This document shows, in pieces, positions 1-12,846 of a stretch of DNA of 64,000 bases (positions are counted from its first letter, which is position 1; every line of letters begins with the position of its first letter). The DNA lies in contig JADILM010000003.1 of the NCBI GenBank assembly GCA_016617785.1, forward strand, positions 558,001 to 622,000, written 5' to 3'. The position numbers and the translations under genes were made by a program. The notes under the pieces were generated by a model. It did no database searches. It saw only the letters and a program-made list of their open reading frames with translations, and was not told the DNA's origin. Source of the DNA: Sporobolomyces roseus. Lineage: Eukaryota; Basidiomycota; Microbotryomycetes; Sporidiobolales; Sporidiobolaceae.

Positions 1-138
1 GTTCACCTGCTCAATCAAAGACTGTACGCTCCCCCTCTCTATCCTCCAGAATTTCCTGGAACCCCACGACTTTTTTCTCTTTCTTCCTTCTCGCTGACCG
101 AAGTTGATCGATCTTCTCGCAATTTGCTCGTTATATAG

Positions 139-3100
139 CTCTTACGACTCCCTCCTCCTACCACTCCTTATGTACTCAGAATCACGATCGATGCAGGAAC
201 TGAAGCCAGTCGAAACGGAATCCTGCACACAAATTTCCCCTTGGACAACAAGCCTTTCGAAAGAGAGAGATGGTCTCAAGTAAAGTGAGTTCTAACAACT
301 GTCTCGAGTAGGTTACAACAGGAGCTAAACCGAAGAGTGCTTTCCTGAACAGACTTCCTCAAGATTTCAGCAAACCTTTCGAAATTGACCTTCCCGTTTG
401 TCCTCTTCTCAATTATCTCCTTCGATTCTGCATGGAAATATTCATACGAAGCTCTCCAATGTAGATCACCTCGGCGGGATCCTTTGTCTACTTCGTTGAA
501 CACGATTCTCACCTTCCTGGAGAAGCTCGTTCTCGATCGAAACCTGGATACTTCTCAGTCGACCCTATCCTCACGATTCCCTCTCGTTCTCGCATCCTCG
601 ATCCCGAGTCGCACGCAGTCCTTCCCGTCGGAAAAGGAGGAGCCGTTCAAAAAGGAAAAGATGTCGCTCTTCCCCTCGACGGTCTCGTTATTCAATCCGT
701 CATTGCGAAATGGATGGGAACTCTCGAAGAATGGGCACCTCACCTCGATATCATGCGTGAACGAGGATACAACATGATTCATTACACTCCTTTACAACAA
801 CGAGGTGAATCAAACTCGCCTTACTCGATTTACGAACAACTCGAATTCTCCGACGATCTCTTCGATGACAAGGTCAAGGGGAATCAGAAGGAGAAGACGA
901 AGAAGATGCAAGAAATCTTGAAGAAGATTAGGGAGGAATGGGGAATGTTGGGAATGATCGATGTCGTTCTCAATCACACTGCTCACAACTCGAAATGGCT
1001 CGAGGAACACCCTGAAGCTGGTCAGTAACCCTCTTCTTACTAACTAGCTCGAATTTGAGCTGATTCCGAGATCTCGCGTTTTAGGTTACTCGGTTTCGAC
1101 TTCTCCTCATCTCGCCGGTGCCGTCGACCTCGACGACGCTTTCATCAAGCTTTCCGGTTCCCTCGCTTCCCTCGGTCTCCCTACTACCCTCACTTCGACC
1201 TCTGACCTCGACAAGATCATGCAACACATCAAAGACACTGTCCTTCCCTCGCTCAAACTTTACGAATACTACGTTCTCGATGTCGCATCTCACAAGGACT
1301 CGTTCAAGTCTGCCTGGTCGAAAGCCTCCAAGGTCTCAAAGAACGAATCTCTCGCTTCCCTCTCCTCGAAATCGATCGAAGAACAAGCTCAAATCTACGC
1401 TTCAGAGTGCCTTCCTGCCGATTGGTGTTACCTTGGAAAACGATTCCACGCTACTCCCGACACGAAGAAGGCCGTCGCTTTCGTCTCTTCCCTCCTCGAC
1501 CTCACTCCCTCAGCTGATTCCGCCGATCAAGCTACTGAACACTTCGGTAAACTCGAGGATGTTCTCAACGTCGAACGATACAAGGAGTTCGATGAGGACA
1601 AGAAGGCTATCCTTGACAACACGAGCGGTCGTATCAAGTACACTCGATTGGAAGAACACGGCCCCAAGAAGGGAGAGGTTACTGAAAAGTATGCCTGACA
1701 CCCGAACTCTGATCTCTCATTTCCTTCGCTAATCGCCCTCTTTTCGTCACAGGAACCCTCTGGTGGAATCCCTCTTCACTCGTCTCCCCAGCAACTCGAC
1801 TACGAAGAAGCACAACCCCGACTCGCTCGCTCTCGCCAACAACGGTTGGATCTGGGACGCCGACCCTCTCCTCGATTTCGCTTCTCAAAAGTCTCGCACC
1901 TACATCCGACGAGACTTGATCGTATGGGGAGATTGCGTCAAACTTCGATTCGGACAATCCTCGGACGATAACCCTTGGCTCTGGAAGCACATGACTGAAT
2001 ACGTTGAACAACTCGCTGGAATGTTCGATGGGTTCCGTCTCGACAACTCTCACTCGACTCCGATTGTCGTCGCCGAGTACCTCCTTGACAAGGCGAGGAA
2101 AGTCAACCCCAACCTTTACGTTTGCGCCGAGCTGTTCACCGGAAGTCAAGAGTTGGATATGCTCTTCGTCTGCAGATTGGGTATCAACAGTTTAATTCGT
2201 GAAGCTATGAGTGAGTGGTTGGAGTACTTCAATATCTCTAGAGCTATGAACTGATGTAGACCTCTCACTTCCACAGACTCGAACAGTCCCAAGGAAGAGA
2301 GTGGTCTTCTCTATGGTTTCGGTCTCGGTAAACCCATTGGTGAGTCTTCCTTTCCCCTCGCTATCTCTCTCTTAGCCGGATCTAATCTCTTATCTCGTCA
2401 CAGGATCAATGGACACCGACTGCCTCGCTGAACGAGCTACCGTCACTTTCAACGGCGAGAAGCGAGACGCAAAGGTTATCCCTCACTCTGGATCGAACCC
2501 TCACGCTTTCCTCATGGACTGCACTCACGACAACGAATCACCTCTCTCGAAACGTACTGCCGAAGACGCCCTCCCTACCGGTTCCCTCGTCACTTTCGCT
2601 CGTGCCGCCGTAGGATCGAACCGAGGATTCGATGATCTTTATCCCAAGCTGCTCGATGTTGTTAGCGAGTCGAGGAAATACGAGATCACCGAGGTCGATG
2701 CTGGTATTGGAGGAGTCAAGAGGCTGTTGAACCACCTTCACACTGAATTGGTTCTCGATGAAGCCGTTGAGGGTCACTTCTCGCAAGAAGGAGAGGTAAG
2801 CTTCGCTTCTCTTTCGCTTCTTTCGACATGAGCTGACTCTCACTTTCTGTTCAGTACATCACCGCTCACCGAATCAACCCCGTCACGCACAAGGGTTACT
2901 TGCTCGTCGCTCGAACTGCTTTCTCTGCTGGAGGAGGCAAGTCAAAGGGAGATGCTCCTCAAATCCGCCTCGACGGTACTCGCGTCAAGTTCATCGCTGG
3001 TTCAACCGTTACGATCAACTCTTCCGCTTCCCGAGACACCGACTCGACTCTCAAGGGACTCGACGCTACTATCGGTGCCATCTCTCCCGTCGAGGCTTCT

Positions 3101-5699
3101 TTCGAGAAGGATCAATCGACTGGTCTCTCCTACTCTTCAGTCGCTGTTCCCGAAGAGTTCCCTCGTGGAAGCGTCATGGTCTTCGCTACCTGGATGGACG
3201 AGCTTCCTACCGATCTCGACGAGCTTTGCGCCAAGGGTGCGAAGGAAGCTTTCGCTGAATTGGGAATGGTTGAACTCAATGTCGTTCTCTACCGAGCTGA
3301 CGGAGAAGAGCGAGATGCCAGTGAGCTTCGATTTCGCTTTCACTCTTCCGGAGCAATTCTCTGACGAGTCTTTCGTCCTCTTCAGCTGGTGGAGATGGAT
3401 GCTACAACGTTCCCGGTCTCGGTCCTCTCGTCTATTGTGGACTCCAAGGTTGGATGCCTCACGCTCGTCACGTTATGGAGAAGAACGATCTCGGTCACCC
3501 TCTCTGCGCTCATCTTCGTGATGGACCTTGGGCGATGGATTACGTCGTCAACCGTCTTCAAAAGTCAGTTCAGATTCGAGTCAGTCGCTCTTCCTGTATG
3601 ATGCTGACTGGTTGCTTTCCTCGCAGACAAACCGATGTCTTCCCTTCTCTCGCAAAACCAGCAGAATGGTTCAAGACTCGTTTCGACTTGATCAACAAAC
3701 ACGTCCCTCCTTTCCTCCGACCCAAATACTTCGCTTTCGTCGTCAACGTCGCTTTCAAGGCTGCCCGTGATCGCGCTCTCAGTCAATGTTCTCCTCTCAT
3801 CCGAGACGGTACCGCCTTCACCCATGCTCTCGCCCTCACCAGCGTTCAAATGTACGGTCAAGTCAAGAGTGCTAGTTTGGACGCAAAGAAGACTGTCCCT
3901 AGTTTGGCTGCTGGTCTTCCTCATTTCACCGCCGGCGTACGCATCTTCTCTTTGGCTCTTTTCAATCCCGATTCTCGAGCTGACTGGTCATGCTACGATA
4001 CAGTGGGCAAGAACTTGGGGACGAGACGTCTTCATCTCGCTTCGAGGTCTCTTCCTCGTTACTGGTCAATACGCTGCTGCCCGAGACCACATTCTCGCTT
4101 TCTGCACTGTCCTCAAGCATGGTCTCATTCCCAACCTTCTCGTAAGTGGCGACATTAGTTCAAAGCAGCTCGACTCGAAGCTGAACTTTCGGTTGTTGCC
4201 TCTTACAGGACTCTGGTCGAACTCCTCGATACAACTCTCGTGACAGTCCTTGGTTCATGTTACAAAACATTCAAGACTACGTCGAGATGGCACCTAACGG
4301 TCTCGACCTCCTCAAGGACACCTGCAAACGACGATTCCCTCTCGACGATACCTGGGTTCCTTACGACGACTCGCGAGCTTACGCTACCGAGACCTCCGTC
4401 GCCGATATCATTCAAGAGATCCTCCAACGTCACGCTAGCGGAATCCACTTCCGAGAGTACAACGCTGGCCACAACCTCGATTCTCAGATGTCGGACAAGG
4501 GTTTCAACATCGACATCGAAGTCGATTGGAAGACTGGTATCATTTACGGTGGAAACGAGTCGAATTGCGGTACCTGGCAAGACAAGATGGGAGAGAGTGA
4601 GAAGGCTGGAAGCAAGGGTCTTCCCGGAACTCCTCGTGATGGAGCACCAGTCGAAATCACTGGTCTTACCAAGTCTGCTCTTCGATGGGTCGCTAAGCTC
4701 TCGGCTGAAGGCAAATTCCCTCACAAGGGTGTCAAGGCTACTAGTATGTCCGATTCTGATTGTCGACTATCAACGCGAGCTGACTCAGTTCGCTCTATTG
4801 CAGTCGACGGAAAGGAACGTCTCGTGACATACAAGGAATGGGACGATCTCATCCAAAAGTCATTCGAACGTCTCTACTACGTTCCCTCGGGTTAGCTCAC
4901 TTCCTGCGTCCTGCATCCAAGATAGCTATGCTGACTTGTCCGTTTCATGACTCAGATCCCACAAAGGATTCGGAATACGAGATCGACGCTTCTTTGATTG
5001 GTCGACGAGGTATCTACAAGGACGTTCACGGTACACCTTCTCCTCGTTCCCGAGCAGACTACCAACTCCGAGGCAACTTCCCTATCGCTATGGCTGTCGC
5101 TCCCGAACTCTTCACTCCTAAACTCGCTCTCGACGCTCTCGCCATCGCCGAGGCAAACATTGTCGGTCCTCTTGGAGTCAAGACTCTTGATCGAGCTGAT
5201 CCCGATTACCGAGGTTTCTACGACAACGCGAACGATTCCGATGATATTCACGTCGCAAAGGGTCGCAACTACCATCAAGGACCCGAGTGGGTCTGGCCGA
5301 TGGGTGAGTTGCGAATATCTCCTTCTCTGGATTGGCTAAAAGCTGACTCTATTCGCTTCCATAGGTTACTTCCTTCGCGCCCACCTCATCTTCGACCTTC
5401 AAGCTGGTGCAGGAAAGACCGTGAGTTCTCTCTAACAAGTCTATTCTGCATTACTCGATCGCTGATTCCCAATTCATCTCATATAGGATCCCAACTCGAC
5501 CTACCACCACATCTACTCGATTCTCTCCCGTCACCGCGCTCACATCCACTCCGACGTCTGGGCTGGACTTCCCGAACTCACGAACGAGGATGGAGCCTAC
5601 TGCCACGATTCTTGCCGTACCCAAGCTTGGTCGACCAGTACTCTTCTCGATACGATGGACGATATGGCTCGCAACGCCGCGAAGGGCAAGAAAAACTAG
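139..5699 (+). CDS. GDB1: Glycogen debranching enzyme (4-alpha-glucanotransferase / amylo-alpha-1,6-glucosidase), 5' end unresolved
   Basis: Cytosolic bifunctional enzyme that moves maltosyl/maltotriosyl groups and then hydrolyses the remaining alpha-1,6 branch of glycogen. Seen: the N-terminal [12 protein letters not shown] segment, then [20 protein letters not shown] and [12 protein letters not shown] of the family 13 transferase half. RLDNSHSTP (nucleophile Asp) and CAELFTGS (acid/base Glu) lie near 2040-2160. The family 133 glucosidase half shows [11 protein letters not shown] across the intron near 4200, [11 protein letters not shown] near 4570 and a C-terminal [13 protein letters not shown] block. 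It has at least ten short introns; one donor is at 287 (GTGAGT) and the last exons end in a TAG at 5697. The earliest exon I can support begins after the AG at 137-138. Homologues have about 30 to 60 residues before this, so the start codon lies in a further exon at or before base 1-138. The codon bias (CTC, CGA, TCG, GGT) suggests strong expression. Confidence 0.95.
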
Positions 5700-6235
5700 A
5701 TTCTTCATCCCAACTTGTACATAGTTTGTCAGATTCACTTAATTCCGTCTCTCCCCGTCAAAACGAAGCATCTAGCTCGCAAGGACAATATCACAAGGGC
5801 TCTCTTTGCTGTCTCACCCAAAATATAGATTCATACTTATCCGTCGGTCGTCTCTCACTAGTAGTTGTCTCTGTTGGTCTCTTTCGTATTTCAGTAGTTC
5901 TCTCTCATATCGCAATCCAGCTTAGTCTTCTTGCCTCACATTGGCTATCAAACGCCTCACGAACCAAACCTTCCGTCCTCCCGTCCGTCCGAAGAAGGAA
6001 CAGAGCACCTCCGTTTCGGAACTTTTCGTCCGTTTAGCCCACTCCCCAAGATCTGTTACCGATTCTTGACGGAAGAAAGTAATATTTTGCGCACCTCGCG
6101 GAGCAGACGTCCTCGTTGACCTCATGCAAACGCCCTGACTGACTTGGCTTTTGACCGGATCGCGGTCGCAAGCAGGAGAAGTACTTCGTCGGTCTCTTTC
6201 TCTTTCCTTCCTCTCTCATCTCTTCGCCAGCTACA
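5700..6235. other. Intergenic, debranching-enzyme 3' flank and glycosidase leader
   Basis: No gene seen. The last 60 bases before the ATG at 6236 are a CT-rich leader, a feature shared with several other genes here. Confidence 0.6.
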
Positions 6236-7368
6236 ATGCATTTCTCGACCAGCCTCATCCCATTCCTCCTCGCGGCGACCGTAGTTGTCGACGCTCGCAT
6301 GCAACGCAAACGATGCGAAGACTATCCGACTTCACTCAACGTTCCCGGCAAAGCTATCGATTTTTCGACCTACAACTCGAGCACACACACTCCCGAGGAG
6401 TTCCTCAACGAGATGAGATTCAAGGTTAGTAACTTCACTGTGGGAGCTGCAGCTGGATCAGTCCCTCGGATCTTCGAGAAGAAAAACGTCGATATCGTCG
6501 ACGGAGCCTTGCGATTGTTGGTCCGGGGTCAAGAGGGACGAGGTACGGTCTCATCTGGAGAGATCCAATCGTACGACTCGTACGCTTATGGGACCCTCGA
6601 GACGATCGCGAAAGCGACGCCCGTACCTGGAGTTTGTCAGTGCGTCCCTCAGAGCTTTAGCTGTCACTGTCCGTCATCTACTCATTGCGGATTTGCACAG
6701 AGGTATATTTTTCTACGAGTCGGACACTGCAGAAGTCGATATCGAGCTACTCTCGTCTTATTATGAAACGGGTTACGAGGTCTGTTCTGAGCTTTCACTC
6801 TTCTTTCGATGATATTGCTGATCAGTCTCTCCTCAGCAGTCACTCGAGCCGGGCGTCGCGTTCACGAATCAAGCGCTCATAGAAAGTCAAGCACCGACCA
6901 CGATCATGCAGCCATACGGCTTTGACCCTACGGCCGATTTCCAGAACTACACGATTCAATGGACACCAACCGAATCCAGATTCTACGTCAACGGGGAGTT
7001 CAGACAAGCTATCGACACCAATGTTCCTTCGCTCGCTTCCAAGATCATCTTCAACAAGTAAGTACTCTTTCGCTGTCGTTTCGAGACGATTGCCTCGGTT
7101 CGCTGCGCGCTGTGTCCCTGCGTGGGGCTCTATGACAGTGTAGGTACTAGACAGCTATGTATATCTATGACTGACCCCACTTGACCGTTTCTCTCTGCGG
7201 TTTAGCTGGAGTAACGGCGTAAGTTTTGACACTCCGTCTTTACTTCCCCTCCCTCCTGAGCGATTCTGACTCTATTGTTCGCGTGGACAGAATGTCCGAT
7301 GGAGTGCAGGTCCTCCTAGTGAAGATGCCATCTTCGAAATCAAGTCGTTCAAGTACACCCCCCTCTAA
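6236..7368 (+). CDS. Secreted glycoside hydrolase family 16 protein
   Basis: Predicted 264-residue beta-glucan-active enzyme. Five exons join in frame: 6236-6639, 6701-6779, 6837-7057, 7206-7218 and 7291-7368 (265 codons). The start ATG gives a signal peptide (hydrophobic IPFLLAATVVV, then DARMQRKR). The GH16 catalytic signature is TAEVDIELL in exon 2: the Glu-x-Asp-x-x-Glu pattern with nucleophile and acid/base. Downstream strands YTIQWTPTESRFYVNG and SKIIFNNWSNG are typical of the family. Exon 4 is only 13 bases. There is no carbohydrate-binding module, serine/threonine stalk or GPI-anchor tail, so it is probably soluble in the wall or medium rather than a GPI-anchored Crh chitin-glucan transferase. 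The exact substrate (beta-1,3, mixed-linkage or chitin-glucan) cannot be read from the sequence. Confidence 0.88.
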
Positions 7369-7984
7369 ACGAATCGTTGTCGTTTTTCGGGCGTCCCCTC
7401 CTTCGTTGATTCTTCCCCCTTTCAGTTCTCTTTCATGTCCGTCACCCTATATATGACATGCTGCACGCTTTAAGTTTCGATATCGGATGTTGCGATCCTT
7501 TCCGAAGAGAGCGGTCGAAAATGTTGCGAAGTTGCGAAATAAAAGCGCGGCTTGCGGACAAGGCGACCCCCGAGGATTCTCGGTCGCAGGTCATTGAGAT
7601 TCGTAGCTTCAACTTCGAAGCCTACAGTCGTGGAAGCTGAAACGGTGAGGTTACGAGTTGCATCTCCTGCGAAACTTCGTTCTTTCGAAAACCTCGCTTG
7701 TTCTCTTTCCTTTTTCACCCCTCGAATCAGATAACTACCGCTCTACTACTTGAGCAAACTCAGCTCAACAACTTGCAAGTATCAGATCAGCTCGAACGGC
7801 CCGCAACAGGTCGCTTGAACTCTTCATCTCTAGTCGAGGTGAATCAGCTCCCACTCACCTGTACTGAGTAAGGACAGCTACTGACGCGCTACAGAGGCTC
7901 TTTGAACTACACCGGAACCGACACACAGCTCCTTCACCTTCCCTCGCTTCCTAGCCCCTCCTTTCCCTCGTCACTCAACTCGAA
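7369..7984. other. Intergenic with TTGCGAA words
   Basis: No gene. Two tandem TTGCGAA words lie at 7524-7530 and 7532-7538, part of the recurrent intergenic motif described in the findings. The 60 bases before the next ATG are CT-rich. Confidence 0.5.
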
Positions 7985-9445
7985 ATGCCCCCTTACCTCC
8001 CCAACGAGATCATCACCACCATCTTCGAGCAAGTGTACGAATCTCTTTGCGGCTACTCAGCACAGGTCGAACCAGATTCGCCGATCGGAGGAAAGTTTGT
8101 CTTCTCGAAATTCTCCCTTGTCTCGAAGCGATTCCATTCCCTGGCGACCCCCTTCCTCGTTCGGCACTTCGACGGTCAGGATGTGGAACCCTTCACGAAG
8201 TTCATACAACAATACGATCTCGCGTCCTACATCAGGTCATTCAGCTTGAAACCCGTATTCAAAGGCTATCTATCTTCTGCAGAGATCGACCTCCCGGAAG
8301 TCGACTTGGCGGTGCATACCGCTCAAGATGTCGACAGGTTGATTTATGAACGAGTGGAGGAGGCTCACAGCGAGATGGTGGAACAAGAGCTCGCAACCTG
8401 GAGATCACTGGTCCAAGGCTGTTTCATTCATCTCAAAGCGCTTCGAATTACCTCGTATACGATATGGTCTAAGCCTCAAAGCATTTCCCCGCAGCTTATG
8501 AGCGTTATGCAGAAACCCGAGTTTTCGCCTGGTGCGGATCTGGTCCAACTCCTCGATACCATTCCGACAAGCCCTGGACTTCGGCAACTGTGGATCTACT
8601 TCCCTGATGCGCGCACCGAAGATGGTTTCAGCGCAAGCTACGAACAGGTGTCGCAAGCGATCATTCGAGCCTTCCCACACATTCGCAGCTACACTCTTCA
8701 CCTTCCTCTGCGACTTGTGCTTCAACCCCTGCGCAATCCTGTCCCCTTCCCTTCCCTGACTCACCTCCGTCTTCTCAACGTCACCATCGGCGGAGCTGGG
8801 CTGCGTGCCAACATCCATTCAATGTATCTCGTTCCTTCGGCCTCCACCCTGCGACACCTCCATCTCGAGATCAATTGCAGAGCCTCCACACACTGCTCGA
8901 GTCTCTTCGAGCAACTCACCTTCCCTTCATTGGAATCTCTCCTCATCGAAGCATCCCTCTCAGGCTGTAGCCATCCCGACTTTTTCGATCGCTTCCCACG
9001 ACTCACACATGCCTCACTACCGTATGTCGAGAACGGTGGAGCTCCCGACACTATTCCCCGTCTTCCAGGTCACCTTCGATCTCTCGTCTTATCGAATATC
9101 GACAGAGACGGTCTTGCTGCTCTCGCTGCTCTATTACTCGGCGCAGACCTCTCGCATTTGCGTCTCCTCGGACTACTAGCAATCTTCGACTGGAGAACGG
9201 ATCCTCCAACGTCGAAGCTTGATATCGCTCAAATGTGCGAAAGCAACGGCATCGAACTTCGTTGGAGCGATTCGACGGAGGGAGACGATGTTTTGAGCGA
9301 CCTCAGCTCAGGAGATGATGACTACAATTGGGACGCTGAAGACGATGAACAATTCCGATCGCATTGGAGTGAGGAGAAGAAGCGCGGAATCGATGCCGGT
9401 GCGTTCTCCCCTGGAGACTACCCTGTATCTGGGTCAGATTACTGA
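7985..9445 (+). CDS. F-box / leucine-rich-like protein
   Basis: Uninterrupted 486-residue frame, with no intron, unlike almost every neighbour. Residues 1-60 read as an F-box-like domain: MPPYLPNEIITTIFEQVYES, then FSKFSLVSKRFHSLATPFLV, a common layout in basidiomycete F-box proteins. The middle carries repeated hydrophobic blocks such as FPSLTHLRLLNVTI, STLRHLHLEINC, FPSLESLLIEASL and LRSLVLSNI, consistent with irregular leucine-rich repeats. The C-terminal 60 residues are acidic (SDLSSGDDDYNWDAEDDEQF). Inferred role: substrate-recognition subunit of an SCF ubiquitin ligase, target unknown. Large, rapidly changing families of such proteins are common in basidiomycetes. Confidence 0.8.
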   Translation: MPPYLPNEIITTIFEQVYESLCGYSAQVEPDSPIGGKFVFSKFSLVSKRFHSLATPFLVRHFDGQDVEPFTKFIQQYDLASYIRSFSLKPVFKGYLSSAEIDLPEVDLAVHTAQDVDRLIYERVEEAHSEMVEQELATWRSLVQGCFIHLKALRITSYTIWSKPQSISPQLMSVMQKPEFSPGADLVQLLDTIPTSPGLRQLWIYFPDARTEDGFSASYEQVSQAIIRAFPHIRSYTLHLPLRLVLQPLRNPVPFPSLTHLRLLNVTIGGAGLRANIHSMYLVPSASTLRHLHLEINCRASTHCSSLFEQLTFPSLESLLIEASLSGCSHPDFFDRFPRLTHASLPYVENGGAPDTIPRLPGHLRSLVLSNIDRDGLAALAALLLGADLSHLRLLGLLAIFDWRTDPPTSKLDIAQMCESNGIELRWSDSTEGDDVLSDLSSGDDDYNWDAEDDEQFRSHWSEEKKRGIDAGAFSPGDYPVSGSDY

Positions 9446-9860
9446 CTAAGCTCATTCTCGTTTGCACCATCCAGCGAAATCGACAGAGGAGGAAGTCTCA
9501 ACTCTGTAGTTTCGAAAGTGAATGTTCCTTTCTTTTCTCTTTACGCTTGATGGTGAGTCGTCCTTTCTCATCACCAGCTACTCTAAGTTCCTATTGACTC
9601 AAGGAAATCAGGTTCCCCAAAAGTTCAGATTCGAGAACGTTTTGCAGTATCGAGTTTCGTAGAATCTCAAGTGTAACAAATCGGTTGTTTGCAGAGACCA
9701 CGCGAGTCTCCCGAGAGCTATCAGCTTGAAGTGCTCACGTTCGAAGAGGGTTTCCCTGGTACAATTCATCGACTCGATTCGGCGGCGTTTTTCCTCAGTT
9801 TAGTATCTCTTCGTTTTGTTTCAATACAATGCAGGTTGATAATGATGATGGCTAACAAAG
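9446..9860. other. Convergent intergenic spacer
   Basis: Lies between the convergent F-box and AFG1 genes, so it holds both 3' flanks. No gene or RNA seen. Confidence 0.5.
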
Positions 9861-12846
9861 CTACACCTTCTTAGCCTTGTCCTCAAAGATGCTCGCTCCC
9901 TTGCCCCAGGCACCAGCTTTCTTTCCCCAATCTTCTCTTACTCCCCAAATATGATCCTCCTTCAGAACAGGTTTCTCCCCTCTCACATCTACCTCCTTCT
10001 CGTAGGTTGGCATACCGTCCCTCCACTTGGCTCGAAGGTCGGATGGATCGAGGACACCGCTCAGCTTGTCGTCTTCTCCCGAAGGAAGCGGTTGCTTTTC
10101 ACCCATCGAATGTCGAGCGGGAGTCGAAGCGAGAGGTGACACAGAAGAGGTGATCGAGTGTGTTCGCTCCCAGCTACGAACGGATGACGGCATAGGGGTG
10201 TGGACGGCAGTGACGAGGTATTCTGGCGAGTTCATTTCGAAGAGTCGAGAAACGGCACGCTTGAACGCGAATCTCTCTTCTTCGCCTGCAAACCACATCA
10301 TCTATCAGCATGAGCAAATACAAGAAAAGTGGAGCGTATACGAACCTGAGAAGATAGCTAGACTTTGGAAACTCGGAGTTGCTGCACTCGGATGAATCGG
10401 TTGTGGTCTTCGCTCTGACGCCATCTTCGCCCTTCTCTGTTCGAGACTGACGGCCTTTGCCTCAACGTTTTGTGCTTGGTCTCGCTCGTAAGCTTTGACG
10501 TTGACACTTTCGTCGTAGCTTGAGATGTTGGGTCGATAAGGCGATTCGAGATCTTGAGCGACATCTCCGATCATCTCCTCCGTCAACGAATCCATCACTT
10601 CACCGGAAGCATCTTGTCCATCGTACTTGTTGGGTGTGTTCTGTAGAAGCGAAGCATTGAGAGGGAGATCGTAGGTTGTCGGATCGAGCATGTGAACAGG
10701 TCCGCTTGATCCAGGAGCTTGCGATCCAGAAGGTTCGAGTTCGGGTACTGAAGAGTCTAGGTCTGCTATCGGTGGAGGAGTAGCAGCTTTGACTGCGTCG
10801 GGGAAGAAGAGGGATTCGATAGGAGCCTGTGCAAGAAAGGTTGAATCAGTTCGAGCGTTCATCAAGCAGAGTGAACAATAGCCTACCTCAGCGTAAGCAA
10901 GTAGTCGAGTCTTCGTTTCGTCTGCGGTCACGGAATCGTCAGTCACTATCGTCCGAAAGCCGAGGAAGAGTGGGTAGCTTACAGAGTGCATCGAGAAGAG
11001 TGATCAGCCGACGAGCTTCATTCTTTGCGTTGAGCGGGAGAATAGGGATGTTGTCCAAGATAATTGTGTGCTGTAGAGATAAAGGCGCTTGAGCTGATAG
11101 AGCAAATATCAACGAAGAGAGAGAGAAACTTACGAATTCACTTCCTAGCGTAATGTAATCTGCTGGTCCAAGAGCCTTCTCGCACAATTCCTTGAAAGTG
11201 AACCTCGCAACTCCTCCATTCGACCAAGGTACCTTCAACTTCCTGCCATATACGCTCAACTCCCGAGCTTCACCCTGAATTTTCCCTTCCTCGACTCCGA
11301 TGACCCAGTTCAAAGCATTCTCATACTCCTTCTCTTCTCCCTTGACGAACCACGCTCTCGATCGAGTTCCCCATCGCTTCCAAGCTTCTTCCGTACCGTG
11401 TTCTCCGGGAGTTTCGGCATCGGTTTCTGGAGTTAGAGGGTGTTGCGATCGAGCGATGAGGCGATAGTCGTTCGGTGAGATCAACTCGATGACTGGGGAT
11501 CTATGAGAGAGGGCGGAAAGGAAGGGTGAAAGGGTCGAGCGTTGGATACCTTGCTTGTATAGGTCTGACCGAATGGAAAGATCGTCAGCCGCCGTATGTA
11601 AACTCCAGGAATGAGGAGACTCACCTTCAGGTACTCGATTACTCGTGGCCACTACAACTCCTCCTAGCCTCCAGTACCAGCTAAGCACTCGACTGACTAA
11701 ACCCGCTCCGGCGATATCGACCAACTGAACTTCGTCGAAAGCGAGCAGCCAACCTTGAGTTTTGATCAGATCGAGGGCGACTCGAGCGAGTACAAACTCG
11801 CGAGTGTTGAGTCCTGGGTCTGATGCTGAGCGTCCTCCTGCAAAGACTGATTGCCAACCTTTGCTAATCGCTCTCGCTTTCATCTCTTCTTTCCGACTCC
11901 AAGGGTAACCTCCACCTCCTCCTTTCTGGAATAGCTCATTCGCCTGCCTCTCCTCCTCTTCGTTATCTAGGCGTTGCGTTTCGAGCGCTTGGTGAACCTG
12001 AGCAAGAACAGGCAAGGTCAGCATTTTGCAGGTTCGCAGGTTTCGAGAGTTGATAGGCTTACTGATTGATACACTGACAGCAAGAACGCATGATAGTGAA
12101 ATCGCACTTTGTGTGGTACTGGAAGCGATTGAAAGAAGAGGTCCATCAGGAGACTGAGGGATTCGAAGCAGTATCAGCTCTCGAGGTTCTGCGAAAAGCG
12201 TCAACACCAGAGATACGCACCTCTTTCCAGTTCCAGGTGGTCCTGTCAATAAGAATCCTTTGGGTGTATCAAGTTCCTCCAATCCTTCATGCGCTTTTAG
12301 GACTTTGACCAGCTGAGTTGTCTTTTCCTTCTCGCTCAAAGCCATTAATCGATTCCGTTCGTCCACTTCCTGAGGTAACAAGTCTTGTCCCAAATCTGAA
12401 TATGCTGATCGACGGAATGGCCATGCTGGGAAGGAAGATTTAGGGACGACAGAGGTGGATTGGGTTGATGAAGGAGGGGAAAGTTCGCGAATTGATTCGA
12501 GAAGAGTGAGTAATCGGATAGGAGGTTGATAGTCGATCAATTGCTCGTGTAACTTTCGGATCTACGTCATCGATTGAACAGTACAGAGGGAACGATCAGC
12601 AAAAGGAGGACTTCGGGGAAATGAGCGGGGAGAACTCACCTGGACTAGAGCTCTGAGCTGTTCCTCATCCTTCTTGACCTTGCCCTGAGCTACGAGAGAG
12701 AAGTATAAGAGTAAGGGATCGGCTACTTCGACTGCGCTAGAGGTAGGTTGATCTGCAGATGTAGAAGCGAGTCGGAAGCAATTGATGGAAGAGATCGGCG
12801 GCCTAGAGAGTGCGATCGACTTCCTCGATAACCTCCTGAGAAGCAT
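9861..12846 (-). CDS. AFG1: Mitochondrial AAA ATPase of the AFG1/LACE1 family
   Basis: AFG1 proteins are matrix-facing ATPases linked to turnover of respiratory-chain subunits. The ATG at 12846 opens a basic amphipathic leader (MLLRRLSRKSIALSRPPIS) typical of mitochondrial import. Walker A is GFLLTGPPGTGKS, split by an intron. Walker B is GWLLAFDEVQLVDIAGAG, followed by GGVVVATSNRVPE. The family C-terminal element EERFAFKRAVSRLFEMNSPEYL is present near 10280-10215. Oddity: about 170 low-complexity residues (10810-10320, Pro/Ser/Asp-rich) are inserted between EAPIESLFFPDA and the terminal GEEERFAF element. An extra 100-residue tail follows, ending in KKV and TAG. About eight short introns are present. 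The upstream gene is on the same strand, 380 bases away, so it probably has its own promoter. Confidence 0.92.
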
